Assembly: GCF_001953885.1 (NCBI RefSeq) | Contig: NZ_MQUS01000008.1 | Coordinates: 269,053 to 333,052, forward strand | Direction of reading: 5' to 3' | DNA length: 64,000 bases | Source of the DNA: Streptomyces sp. IMTB 2501 | GTDB lineage: Bacteria > Actinomycetota > Actinomycetes > Streptomycetales > Streptomycetaceae | In this document: positions 25,510-33,615 of the stretch, in pieces | How positions within the stretch are numbered: the first letter of the stretch is position 1 | Layout of the letters: the number at the start of each line of letters is the position of its first letter | The notes under the pieces: generated by a model | Database searches by the model: none | Seen by the model: only the letters and a program-made list of their open reading frames with translations | What the model was told of the DNA's origin: nothing | Made by a program: the position numbers and the translations under genes

Positions 25510-26490
25510 ATGACCTGGCTGATCACCGGCGGTGCCGGATACATCGGGGCACACGTCGTACGGGCGATGACCGAGGCGGGAGAGCGCACGGTCGTCTACG
25601 ACGACCTGTCCACGGGCGTCGCCGAACGCGTACCGGCACAGGTCCCGCTGGTGCGGGGCTCGGTCCTGGACGCCGACCTGGTGGCCCGCACGCTCGCCGA
25701 GCACGAGATCAGCGGGGTCGTGCACCTGGCGGCGAAGAAGCAGGTGGGCGAGTCGGTGGAGCGCCCGCTGCACTACTACCGGGAGAACGTGGAGGGTCTG
25801 CGCACCCTCCTGGACGCGGTGACGCAGGCGGAGGTCCCGTCCTTCCTCTTCTCCTCCTCGGCGGCGGTCTACGGCATGCCGGACGTCGACCTGGTGACGG
25901 AGGAGACCCCCTGCGAACCGATGTCCCCTTACGGCGAGACGAAGCTGGCCGGCGAGTGGCTGGTCCGGGCGACGGGCAAGGCGACCGGCCTGTCGACCGC
26001 GTCGCTGCGCTACTTCAACGTGGCCGGCGCGGCGAGCCCGGAACTGGCCGACACGGGCGTGTTCAACCTGATCCCGATGGTCTTCGAGAAGCTCACCGAG
26101 GGCGCGGCGCCGCGCATCTTCGGCGACGACTACGCGACGCCGGACGGCACCTGTGTGCGCGACTACATCCACGTGGTCGACCTGGCCGAGGCCCATGTCG
26201 CCGTCGCCCGCGCGCTGGCCTCCTCCCCCGGCACCGACCTGACTCTCAACATCGGCCGGGGCGAGGGCGTCTCCGTGCGCGAGATGATCGACCGCATCAA
26301 CGCGGTCACCGGCTACGACCGCCCGCCGGCCGTCACCCCGCGCCGCCCCGGCGACCCCGCGCGCGTCGTCGCCTCGGCCGACCGCATCGCCACCGAGCTG
26401 GGCTGGCAGGCCAAGTACGACGTCCAGGACATGATCACCTCGGCCTGGGAGGGCTGGCTCCACCGCCACCCGGAGGCGGCCCGCTCGTAA
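25510..26490 (+). CDS. galE: UDP-glucose 4-epimerase
   Basis: This 326-residue short-chain dehydrogenase-type enzyme has the NAD-binding motif GGAGYIG (residues 7-13), FSSSAAVYG (catalytic Ser/Thr region about 115-122), and the YxxxK pair in SPYGETK (Tyr141, Lys145). It interconverts UDP-glucose and UDP-galactose, or the N-acetyl forms. Its place directly after a GT2 gene suggests it supplies the sugar nucleotide for surface glycan decoration. A perfect terminator follows, and a degenerate copy of its last codons appears about 173 bp downstream. Confidence 0.93.
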   Translation: MTWLITGGAGYIGAHVVRAMTEAGERTVVYDDLSTGVAERVPAQVPLVRGSVLDADLVARTLAEHEISGVVHLAAKKQVGESVERPLHYYRENVEGLRTLLDAVTQAEVPSFLFSSSAAVYGMPDVDLVTEETPCEPMSPYGETKLAGEWLVRATGKATGLSTASLRYFNVAGAASPELADTGVFNLIPMVFEKLTEGAAPRIFGDDYATPDGTCVRDYIHVVDLAEAHVAVARALASSPGTDLTLNIGRGEGVSVREMIDRINAVTGYDRPPAVTPRRPGDPARVVASADRIATELGWQAKYDVQDMITSAWEGWLHRHPEAARS

Positions 26491-26840
26491 GGGGCCGCAC
26501 CGATGGACGGGCCTCTGGCAGAGGCCCGTCCACAGGCCATCCGTGACTGAACACACAGTCCCCCACACCCCTTGGGCAACCCCAGCACCATCGCCCCAGC
26601 AGCACCACCGCGGCGGCACGGGTGGGCACAACGGAGCTCGGCACCCCGGAGGCGGCCCGCTCCTAGGCCGCACCGATGGACGGGCCTCTCAAGAGGCTCG
26701 TCTGCCGGTCATCCGTGGCTGATCGCACAGTCCCCCGCACCCCTTGGGCAACTCCAGCACCACCAGGGCGGCACGGGTGGGCGCAGTGGTGCTCGGCGAG
26801 CGCCCGCAAGCGACACGCGCCCGCCCTGCCACAGCACCGC
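26468..26840. repeat. Imperfect ~173-bp tandem duplication of the galE 3' end and terminator
   Basis: Copy A (about 26468-26643) begins at the last galE codons; copy B (about 26644-26840) repeats CCGGAGGCGGCCCGCTC, a stop codon, CCGATGGACGGGCCTCT, then GTGGCTGATCGCACAGTCCC and CGGCACGGGTGGGC at the same spacing. Period is 172-173 bp at two anchor points. Identity is roughly three quarters by eye. Copy B thus carries a pseudo-tail of galE. This is the whole galE-tetR intergenic region; no gene was seen in it. Confidence 0.85.
26505..26531 (+). terminator. Terminator of galE
   Basis: GGACGGGCCTCT (26505-26516) and AGAGGCCCGTCC (26520-26531) are perfect 12-bp arms with a 3-nt loop. A degenerate second copy lies at about 26678-26702 inside the duplicated segment and may help terminate the convergent TetR gene. 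Confidence 0.85.
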
Positions 26841-26847
26841 GCGGCCC

Positions 26848-27474
26848 TCACAGCGCCTTGAGCGCCCCCGCCGTGGCCCTGGCCAGGTTCTCCAGGTACC
26901 CCTTGGGCAGCTTCGGGGAGCGGATCACGACCGCGCGCCAGTACAGGGGACCCGAGATCAGGTCGAGCGCGAGGTCGGGATCCACACCCGCTCGCACCTC
27001 CCCCCGCGCCTCCGCCGCCGCCACGATCTTGCTGGCCACGCCCTCCTGACCGTCCCGCAGGGCCTTCTGGAAGGCGTCGGCGATGTCGGGGTTGCGGGCC
27101 GCCTCCGCCTGCAGGTCGGGGATGATCTGCGAGGCGACCGGGTGGCGCAGGGCGCGGGACGTGACCTCGTAGAGCAGGCGCAGGTCGCCTTCCAGGGAGC
27201 CCGTGTCAGGGACCGGAAGGCCCAAGACCGCCATCGCCGAGACGACATCCAGGACGAGGTGCAACTTGGAGCGCCAGCGCCGGTACACCGCCGTCTTGCC
27301 GACACCCGCCCGCCGCGCAATGCCCTCGATGGACATCCGGGCGTAGCCGACCGCCGCGAGTTCCTCGAAGACCGCACCCCGAATGGCTTCGGTCACATCC
27401 TCCCGGAGTACGGCGGCCCCCGCGGGGGTCCGGCGGCGCTGGGAAGTCCGCGGCTCGTCGGCGTTCGTCGTCAT
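26848..27474 (-). CDS. TetR/AcrR-family transcriptional regulator
   Basis: The 208-residue protein is taken from the ATG giving MTTNADEPRTSQRRRTPAGA; another ATG lies four codons upstream. The N-terminal HTH is typical: FEELAAVGYARMSIEGIARR, then AGVGKTAVYRRWRSKLHLVL. The C-terminal ligand domain (about 80-205) contains RALRHPVASQIIPDLQAEAA, as in Streptomyces TetR_C-type regulators. It is divergent from the polymer-export ABC genes across a region holding a 25-bp direct repeat, so it probably represses itself and may control the export operon. The ligand is unknown. Confidence 0.9.
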   Translation of the reverse strand: MTTNADEPRTSQRRRTPAGAAVLREDVTEAIRGAVFEELAAVGYARMSIEGIARRAGVGKTAVYRRWRSKLHLVLDVVSAMAVLGLPVPDTGSLEGDLRLLYEVTSRALRHPVASQIIPDLQAEAARNPDIADAFQKALRDGQEGVASKIVAAAEARGEVRAGVDPDLALDLISGPLYWRAVVIRSPKLPKGYLENLARATAGALKAL

Positions 27475-27495
27475 GACGCACAGCATAGGCCGTGA

Positions 27496-27568
27496 CGACG
27501 ATACGGTTGCGTTCCGACGTCGATTGGTTCTACGCTCACGTGGCGACGATACGGTCCCGTTCCGACGT
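27496..27568. promoter_or_regulatory. Pair of 25-bp direct repeats between tetR and the ABC exporter
   Basis: CGACGATACGGTTGCGTTCC... at 27496-27520 and CGACGATACGGTCCCGTTCC... at 27544-27568 share 23 of 25 bases and are 48 bp apart. Each has an ACGGT-n-CGT core that is close to palindromic (ACGGTCCCGT in the second). They lie 22 and 70 bp upstream of the tetR ATG, fitting operators for that regulator. Confidence 0.72.
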
Positions 27569-27693
27569 AAGAGAACGTGAAGAGAAGCGTAAGGAAACGC
27601 GCGAAACGACGAAACGTCGGACCATGGACCACCGACGTGACCCGGCTGCCGGCCGGGCGCGGCACCCCCTCCCCCCGAGCGAAAGCAGCGGAT

Positions 27694-28605
27694 GTGAGCC
27701 AGGTCCTCGACACACCGCCCCCCACCCAGGCTCCGGCCGACGATCTCGCGGCGCTGGCCGCCCGACACGGCCTGACGGTCAGCGGTGCCCGCCCGACGCT
27801 GCCCGAGTACGTCCGCCAGCTGTGGGCCCGGCGTCACTTCATCACCGCCTTCGCCACCGCCAAGCTCACCGCGCAGTACAGCGAGGCGAAGCTCGGCCAG
27901 ATCTGGCAGGTCATGACCCCGCTGCTGAACGCGGCGGTCTACTACTTCATCTTCGGTGTGCTGATGGGCACCAAGAAGGGCGTCCCGGACTACATCCCGT
28001 TCCTGGTCACCGGCGTGTTCGTCTGGACGTTCACGCAGAGTTCGATCCAGGTCGGCACCCGGGCGATCTCCGGCAACCTCGGCCTGGTGCGCGCCCTGCA
28101 CTTCCCGCGCGCCGCCCTGCCGATCTCCTTCTGCATCCAGCAGCTCCAGCAGCTGCTGTTCTCGATGGCCGCGCTGGTCGTCATCCTGCTCAGCCTGGGC
28201 GTGCCGATCTCCGTCTCCTGGCTGCTGGTGATCCCCGCACTGGTCCTCCAGTTCCTGTTCAACGCGGGCATGGCGATGATCATGGCGCGGATGGGCGCCA
28301 AGACCCCGGACATCGCCCAGCTGATGCCGTTCGTGCTGCGCACCTGGATGTACGTGTCCGGCGTGATGTGGAGCATCCACACGCTCACCAAGAAGGACCA
28401 CCTGCCGCACATCGTCACGATCCTGCTGGAGACCAACCCGGCCGCGGTCTACATCGACCTCATGCGGTACGCGCTGATCGCCAGCTTCCATGCCAAGCAG
28501 CTGCCCCCTCACGTATGGTCCCTCGCCGTCGGCTGGGCCCTGGCCGCCGGCGTAGGCGGTTTCATCTACTTCTGGAAGGCTGAGGAGAAGTACGGCCGTG
28601 GCTGA
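27694..28605 (+). CDS. ABC-2 type permease for polymer export (TagG-like)
   Basis: I choose the GTG giving (M)SQVLDTPPPTQAPADDLAAL (303 residues) from remembered homologs; an ATG at 27577 would add 39 basic residues and lacks homolog support. About six membrane helices follow a cytoplasmic N-terminus, with the ABC-2 hallmark TAQYSEAKLGQIWQVMTPLL. TagG-type permeases pair with an ATPase to flip lipid-linked teichoic acids or polysaccharides across the membrane. The ATPase gene overlaps its 3' end by 8 bp, so the pair is translationally coupled. The 117-bp leader between the repeats and the GTG is the likely promoter and 5'-UTR. Confidence 0.87.
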   Translation: MSQVLDTPPPTQAPADDLAALAARHGLTVSGARPTLPEYVRQLWARRHFITAFATAKLTAQYSEAKLGQIWQVMTPLLNAAVYYFIFGVLMGTKKGVPDYIPFLVTGVFVWTFTQSSIQVGTRAISGNLGLVRALHFPRAALPISFCIQQLQQLLFSMAALVVILLSLGVPISVSWLLVIPALVLQFLFNAGMAMIMARMGAKTPDIAQLMPFVLRTWMYVSGVMWSIHTLTKKDHLPHIVTILLETNPAAVYIDLMRYALIASFHAKQLPPHVWSLAVGWALAAGVGGFIYFWKAEEKYGRG

Positions 28606-29410
28606 GCAGACCGAAGAGAAGATCCCCACTGTCATCGTCGACAACGTCGACATCGTCTACCGGGTCCACGGAACCGGCGCCGGCCGCGGCTCCGCCACCG
28701 CCGCCCTCAACCGCATGCTGCGCCGCAAGCAGGCCGAGCAGGCCGCCGGCGTACGCAAGGTGCACGCCGTGAAGAAGGTCTCGTTCGTCGCCTACAAGGG
28801 CGAGGCGGTCGGCCTCATCGGCACCAACGGCTCCGGCAAGTCGACCCTGCTCAAGGCGGTCGCCGGCGTGCTCCCCGTGGAGAGCGGCCACATCTACACC
28901 GACGGCCAGCCCTCCCTGCTCGGCGTCAACGCGGCCCTGATGAACGACCTCACGGGTGAGCGCAACGTCTACCTCGGCGGCCTCGCCATGGGCATGTCGC
29001 GGGAGCAGGTCAGGGAGCGCTATCAGGACATCGTCGACTTCTCCGGGATCAACGAGAAGGGTGACTTCATCACCCTCCCGATGCGCACGTACTCCTCCGG
29101 CATGGCCGCCCGGCTGCGGTTCTCCATCGCCGCCGCCAAGGACCATGACGTCCTGCTCATCGACGAGGCCCTGGCCACGGGCGACCGCAGGTTCCAGATG
29201 CGCTCCGAGGAACGGATCCGCGAGCTGCGCGAGCAGGCGGGCACCGTCTTCCTGGTGAGCCACAACAACAAGTCGATCCGCGACACCTGCGAACGAACCC
29301 TGTGGCTGGAGCGCGGCGAGCTGCGCATGGACGGCCCCACGGAGGACGTCATGAAAGAGTACGAGGCCTTCACCGGCGACAAGAAGGGCGACGGCAAGAA
29401 GGCTGCCTAG
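28598..29410 (+). CDS. Polymer-export ABC transporter ATP-binding protein (TagH-like)
   Basis: The 270-residue protein starts at GTG (MAEQTEEKIPTVIVDNVDIV). Walker A is GTNGSGKSTLL (Lys near 82). The signature is the TagH/KpsT form YSSGMAARLRFS in place of LSGGQ, Walker B is DVLLIDEALATGD, and the switch His is in FLVSHN. It has the N-terminal insertion ATAALNRMLRRKQAEQ also seen in WTA exporter ATPases and lacks the C-terminal sugar-binding domain of some O-antigen exporters. With the TagG-like permease it should export a glycerol-phosphate-type polymer made by the flanking TagF fusions. Confidence 0.93.
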   Translation: MAEQTEEKIPTVIVDNVDIVYRVHGTGAGRGSATAALNRMLRRKQAEQAAGVRKVHAVKKVSFVAYKGEAVGLIGTNGSGKSTLLKAVAGVLPVESGHIYTDGQPSLLGVNAALMNDLTGERNVYLGGLAMGMSREQVRERYQDIVDFSGINEKGDFITLPMRTYSSGMAARLRFSIAAAKDHDVLLIDEALATGDRRFQMRSEERIRELREQAGTVFLVSHNNKSIRDTCERTLWLERGELRMDGPTEDVMKEYEAFTGDKKGDGKKAA

Positions 29411-29532
29411 CGCGACGCAAGAAGGTGTCGCAGACCACGGTATGAATGTGGCTTGAAAGTTACTGTTAGGGAAACCGCAGGCTGCGGAACCCCGTCTTCC
29501 TCTCTGGCCCTTCTTACTCCACGTGCGGTTAT

Positions 29533-29571
29533 CCCTTTCATCCGCTCTAGTGACAGTATGTTATGAAAGGG
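29533..29571 (+). promoter_or_regulatory. 9-bp inverted repeat in the leader of the second TagF fusion
   Basis: CCCTTTCAT (29533-29541) and ATGAAAGGG (29563-29571) are perfect arms around a 21-nt loop, ending 35 bp before the ATG at 29607. A smaller hairpin CCGCAGGCTGCGG lies at about 29477. The 196-bp leader is AT-rich and contains no gene; either hairpin could be a control or attenuation structure. Confidence 0.6.
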
Positions 29572-29606
29572 TTTCTTACTCGATGAACCCAAAGGAGTCC
29601 ACAGCG

Positions 29607-31838
29607 ATGCCCCAACTCAGCGTCATCGTCTACGGACCGAACGCACAGGGGCATCTGACAGAGCTGTTGGATTCCCTGGAGGCCCATCCGCACTCCGACG
29701 CCGAGGTGATCGTCGCCGCGGTCGGCGACTGGGCGCGGGAGGCCGTCGCGGGACACGCCCCCGAAACGGTCGTCGTACCACTGCCGGAGGACACCGGTGA
29801 CGCGGCGGCCCGGGCCGCCGGCGCCGCCCGTGCGACCGGCCGCTGGCTGCACTTCGTCCACGCCAAGGACAGCCTGCCGGCCGGCGCCGCCCGGCTGATC
29901 GCCGAGCGGACCGCCGAACTCGACGCCGCGGACGCCGAGGGCACCGCCGGGGCCGCGAGCGCCCCCGTGGACGTCCTCCTCCTCGACCACGTCAGCACCA
30001 CCTGGCAGACCGCCGCCGCCCCTTCCCGCGACGGCCGCCTCCTCGCCGCCGTCGGCCGCGAGGGCCTGCCCCTGGACGAGTCCGCCGACCTGCTGCGCCT
30101 CACCCCGCTGCTCGGCAACCGGGCCCTGCGCGCCGACTTCTGGCGGGCGCACGAGGAGCACCTCACCACCGACGACGAGCCGTACGCCGCCCAGACCGCC
30201 CTGCTGCACGCCGGCCGCGTCGCCTGTCTGAACCAAGTGGCGTACGAACACCGCGAACTGCGTCCCGAGAGCCTGCCGCCGCGCGCCCCCGAGGACCGCT
30301 TCGCGCTGATCGAGCGCTACGAGTCGCTGCTCGCGCTCGCCAAGGACCGCCGTGCCGCCCGCGTGGTGGTGTACGACCTGATGATGCGCGACCTCGTGCG
30401 CACCTTCGCCGGGGAGAACCTGCCCGACGCGGTGGCCCGCGAGTTCTTCCGCCGGGCCTCCCTCGCCGCGGTCCGCTGGCGCCCCGAGTACCACGAGCGC
30501 CCCGCGGGCGTGGAGGGCGTACGGCACGCGCTGCTGGAGGAGGGCGCGTACACCAAGTACCGCGCGTTCCAGGCCGTCAACCGCACCCGCCGCGCCGCGA
30601 AGAAGGCCGTACGGACGCGTAAGAAGCAGGTCGGCGCCAAGCTCCGCGACCAGCAGTACCGGCACGCCCTGAGCCAGCCGGTCGACCCCAACCTGGCCGT
30701 GTTCGCCGCCTACTGGGAGCGCGGAGTGGCCTGCAACCCGGCCGCGATCGCCGCCAAGCTCCGCGAACTCGCCCCGCACATCCACCCGGTGTGGGTGGTG
30801 TCGAAGAGCAACGAGGCCCTGCTGCCGCCCGGCACGGACCATGTGATCCCCGGCACCCGCCGCTACTGGGAGACCATGGCCACCGCCAAGTACCTCGTCA
30901 ACAACGTCAACTTCCCCAACGCGGTGGTCAAGCGCCCCGACGCGATCCACCTCCAGACCCACCACGGCACTCCGCTCAAGCGCATGGGCCTGGACCAGAT
31001 GGAGCACCCGGCCGCCGCCAAGGGCCTGGACTTCGACGCCCTGCTGGGCCGCATCGACAAGTGGGACTACAGCGTCAGCGCCAACGGCCACTCCACCCGC
31101 ATGTGGGAGCGTGCCTACCCGGCCCGCTACACCTCGCTGGACTACGGCTACCCGCGCAACGACGTCTTCTACTCGGCCACGGCCGCCGACGTCCGCGCCG
31201 CCCGCGAACGCCTCGGCATCCCGCGCGGCAAGACGGCCGTCCTGTACGCCCCGACCCACCGCGACTACGAGGCCGGTTTCACCCCGCGCCTGGACCTCGC
31301 CGAACTCGCCGACCGGCTCGGCGACAACACGGTCCTGCTGGTCCGCGCCCACTACTTCTACGGCGGCGCGGCCTCCCCGCTGACCGGACTGCGCCGCTCC
31401 GGCCGGATCATCGACGTCTCCTCCTACGACCCCGTCGAGGAGCTGTGCCTGGCCGCCGACGCGCTGGTCACGGACTACTCGTCGATCATGTTCGACTACG
31501 CCAACCTCGACCGCCCGATCGTCGTCTACGCCGACGACTGGGAGACCTACCGGACCACCCGGGGTGTCTACTTCGACCTGATGTCCGAACACCCCGGCCA
31601 GGTCGCCCGCACCCAGGAGGAGCTGACGGAGATCTTCGTCTCCGGCGCCTGGCGCGACGACAGCGCCGCCAAGGCACGAGCCGCCTTCCGGCGCCGGTTC
31701 TGTGAGTACGACGACGGACGCGCCGCCGAACGGGTCGTACGACGGGTGTTCCTGGGCGAGCCGGAGGAGGCCCTGCCACCGGTGATCCCGCTCGAGGAAC
31801 GCACCCCCGCCCCGACCCCCGAGGAGGCCTCGGCATGA
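29607..31838 (+). CDS. Bifunctional GT2-like / CDP-glycerol glycerophosphotransferase (TagF-like), second copy
   Basis: The ATG at 29607 has an ideal AAAGGAG site 10 nt upstream and gives MPQLSVIVYGPNAQGHLTEL (743 residues). The N-terminal ~240 residues are GT2-like but degenerate: the usual DDCS and FLDSDD acidic motifs are not evident, so this half may be inactive or structural. Residues ~340-710 are a complete glycerophosphotransferase domain (HHGTPLKRMGLDQMEHPAAA, GHSTRMWERAYPARY, PRNDVFYS, LYAPTHRDY, ALVTDYSSIMFDYANLDRP). The role is inferred as polymerising or priming glycerol-phosphate chains for the adjacent exporter. Its stop overlaps the next ATG (ATGA). Confidence 0.88.
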   Translation: MPQLSVIVYGPNAQGHLTELLDSLEAHPHSDAEVIVAAVGDWAREAVAGHAPETVVVPLPEDTGDAAARAAGAARATGRWLHFVHAKDSLPAGAARLIAERTAELDAADAEGTAGAASAPVDVLLLDHVSTTWQTAAAPSRDGRLLAAVGREGLPLDESADLLRLTPLLGNRALRADFWRAHEEHLTTDDEPYAAQTALLHAGRVACLNQVAYEHRELRPESLPPRAPEDRFALIERYESLLALAKDRRAARVVVYDLMMRDLVRTFAGENLPDAVAREFFRRASLAAVRWRPEYHERPAGVEGVRHALLEEGAYTKYRAFQAVNRTRRAAKKAVRTRKKQVGAKLRDQQYRHALSQPVDPNLAVFAAYWERGVACNPAAIAAKLRELAPHIHPVWVVSKSNEALLPPGTDHVIPGTRRYWETMATAKYLVNNVNFPNAVVKRPDAIHLQTHHGTPLKRMGLDQMEHPAAAKGLDFDALLGRIDKWDYSVSANGHSTRMWERAYPARYTSLDYGYPRNDVFYSATAADVRAARERLGIPRGKTAVLYAPTHRDYEAGFTPRLDLAELADRLGDNTVLLVRAHYFYGGAASPLTGLRRSGRIIDVSSYDPVEELCLAADALVTDYSSIMFDYANLDRPIVVYADDWETYRTTRGVYFDLMSEHPGQVARTQEELTEIFVSGAWRDDSAAKARAAFRRRFCEYDDGRAAERVVRRVFLGEPEEALPPVIPLEERTPAPTPEEASA

Positions 31839-33511
31839 CGACCACGACGACGACCCCGGACGTCACGGTCACCGTCATCGTGTTCAACGACGCGGAGCGC
31901 CTGCCCCGGGCGGTCGCCTCGTTGCGCGCGCAGACGCACACGAACATCGAGATCATCATCAGCGACGACCACTCCACGGACGACACGCCCACGGTGGCGC
32001 GTCAGCTGGAGGCACAGGACGACCGCATCCGCTACCTCCGTCTGCCGGAGAACAGCGGCGGCTGCAGCGCCCCGCGCAACCGGGCCGTCGACATCGCCCG
32101 GGCGCCGTATCTGATGTTCCTCGACAGCGATGACGAACTCCCGCCGAACGCGGTCGAGTTGCTGCTCGCCGCGCACCGCGAGCGCAAGGTGGACTTCACC
32201 ATGGGCGCGGTCCGGCGGGTGCGGGTGGACAACGGCCGCCGTACGACGTGGATGCCGCACCTGGTGGCCGAGCGCCGCACGGTCGAGGGCATCGACGCGG
32301 ACCCGCGGCTGCTCTTCGAGCACCTGTCGACGAGCAAGATGTACGCCCGCTCCTTCCTGGACCGGCACGAACTCCGTTTCCCGGAGGGCATCCACTACGA
32401 GGACCAGCTGTTCTCGGCGCAGGCGTACTGCCTGGCGAAGGCGTTCACGATCATCCCGGACCCGGTGTACGTCTGGTACATCGACCCGTACGCGGCGGCG
32501 GCCTCGGCGTCCATCTCCAACCAGCGGCACAAGGTCCAGAACGTGCAGGACCGGGTCAACGTCCAGCGCATGATCGACGACTTCCTGGTGGAGAGCGGAC
32601 ACGCGGGGCTGCGCGAGGACAAGGACTTCAAGTTCCTCAAGCACGACTTCCGGATGTACGCGGGTGACCTGCCCTACCGCGACGAGGAATGGCTCCAGGC
32701 GTTCGCGGACATCATGAACCCCTACCTGGACACCCTGTCCCCCGGCGCGTACGCCCGCCTCCCCCGCCCCGAGCGGGTGATCCTGGAGCTGCTGCGGGAC
32801 GGCCGGCTTGAGGAAGCCGTGTGCGCGGCGCGCGGGCTCGGGAACGGGGTGGCGCCGAGGCAGGTCACGGCCGACGCGTCCGGAGTGCCGTACTGGGGCG
32901 ACAGCGTGCCTTCCGACGACCGCGCCCGCCGCGAACTGGAGGTGTCCGACCTGGAGTTGGACACGCGTCCGTTCCCGAGCGCGCAGTTCCGTCATGAGAT
33001 CACGGAGCTGACCCCCGGTCCCGGTGCCTCGCTCACCCTGGCGATCCGCACGTACGACCCGGGCCTGCGCCTGCCGGTCGGCCCGCAGCGCGCCAGCCTG
33101 ATCCTGTCCCCCGGCAACCGCCGGATGACGGTCCCGTTCCGTCTGAACCCGATCCGTCCCGGTCTCTTCGAGGGCGAGGTCCACCTGGACCTGACGCAGG
33201 CCCCGCTCCCCCTCCAGGGCTTCGAAGGCGTACGCCACCCCCTGATCCGCCTTCAGCAGCAGGGCCTGTCCAACTCCGGTCTGCTGCTGGCCCCCCTGTC
33301 CTTCCCGACGCTCACGGCCCGCATCGACTACCGCTCCGGCGCGGCCCCGCACGAGCTCACCATCGAACCGGAGGGCCGCAACCCCGGCCGCCTGCAGCTC
33401 CGCTGGCGTCCGGTGGGAGTCACGGCTCGCGTGATCCGTCCGGTGGTCAAGCGAGTGGCCCGCCCCCGCGTCCGCAAGGCAGCGAAGCTGTTGTCCAGCG
33501 TGCTCAGGTAG
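31835..33511 (+). CDS. GT2 family glycosyltransferase, probable teichoic-acid chain glycosylase
   Basis: The 558-residue protein starts at an ATGA overlap with the TagF fusion, so the two are translationally coupled. The GT-A domain shows VTVTVIVFNDAERLPRAVAS, DDHSTDDTPTVARQL, NSGGCSAPRNRAVD and the metal-binding FLDSDDELPP. A helical middle (about 240-340) and a beta-rich C-terminal region (about 350-520, RASLILSPGNRRMTVPF) follow. The C-terminal half recalls trimerisation modules of teichoic-acid glycosyltransferases such as TarS, but this is by impression only. It is a paralog of the 23.7-kb GT2 protein. It ends 30 bp before a long-stem terminator. Confidence 0.86.
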   Translation: MTTTTTTPDVTVTVIVFNDAERLPRAVASLRAQTHTNIEIIISDDHSTDDTPTVARQLEAQDDRIRYLRLPENSGGCSAPRNRAVDIARAPYLMFLDSDDELPPNAVELLLAAHRERKVDFTMGAVRRVRVDNGRRTTWMPHLVAERRTVEGIDADPRLLFEHLSTSKMYARSFLDRHELRFPEGIHYEDQLFSAQAYCLAKAFTIIPDPVYVWYIDPYAAAASASISNQRHKVQNVQDRVNVQRMIDDFLVESGHAGLREDKDFKFLKHDFRMYAGDLPYRDEEWLQAFADIMNPYLDTLSPGAYARLPRPERVILELLRDGRLEEAVCAARGLGNGVAPRQVTADASGVPYWGDSVPSDDRARRELEVSDLELDTRPFPSAQFRHEITELTPGPGASLTLAIRTYDPGLRLPVGPQRASLILSPGNRRMTVPFRLNPIRPGLFEGEVHLDLTQAPLPLQGFEGVRHPLIRLQQQGLSNSGLLLAPLSFPTLTARIDYRSGAAPHELTIEPEGRNPGRLQLRWRPVGVTARVIRPVVKRVARPRVRKAAKLLSSVLR

Positions 33512-33540
33512 AAGGCCGGGTTTCGAAGCGCCGGTGTGCC

Positions 33541-33601
33541 GAAGGGGCGCGGGCGACTGCGGGTCGGTTGTGGCTGACCGCGCAGTTCCCCGCGCCCCTT
33601 C
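33541..33601. terminator. Bidirectional terminator containing the dispersed GCGCAGTTCCCCGCGCCCC element
   Basis: GAAGGGGCGCGGG (33541-33553) pairs with CCCGCGCCCCTTC (33589-33601), and CTGCG (33557-33561) with CGCAG (33581-33585), giving an 18-bp interrupted stem. It lies between converging GT2 (+) and membrane-protein (-) genes. The right half is the element also found at about 26.55, 26.72 and 42.03 kb. Confidence 0.82.
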
Positions 33602-33615
33602 ACGCTTGCGGCAGC

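Noticed and set aside
26468..26840. Attachment site or insertion-sequence ends
   Set aside because: The segment is a tandem imperfect duplication with no transposase, integrase or tRNA nearby.
26848..28653. Reading the TetR gene as a 601-residue protein with a long N-terminal extension
   Set aside because: The extra ~390 residues are antisense to the exporter genes. The TetR HTH begins normally about 40 residues after the ATG at 27474.
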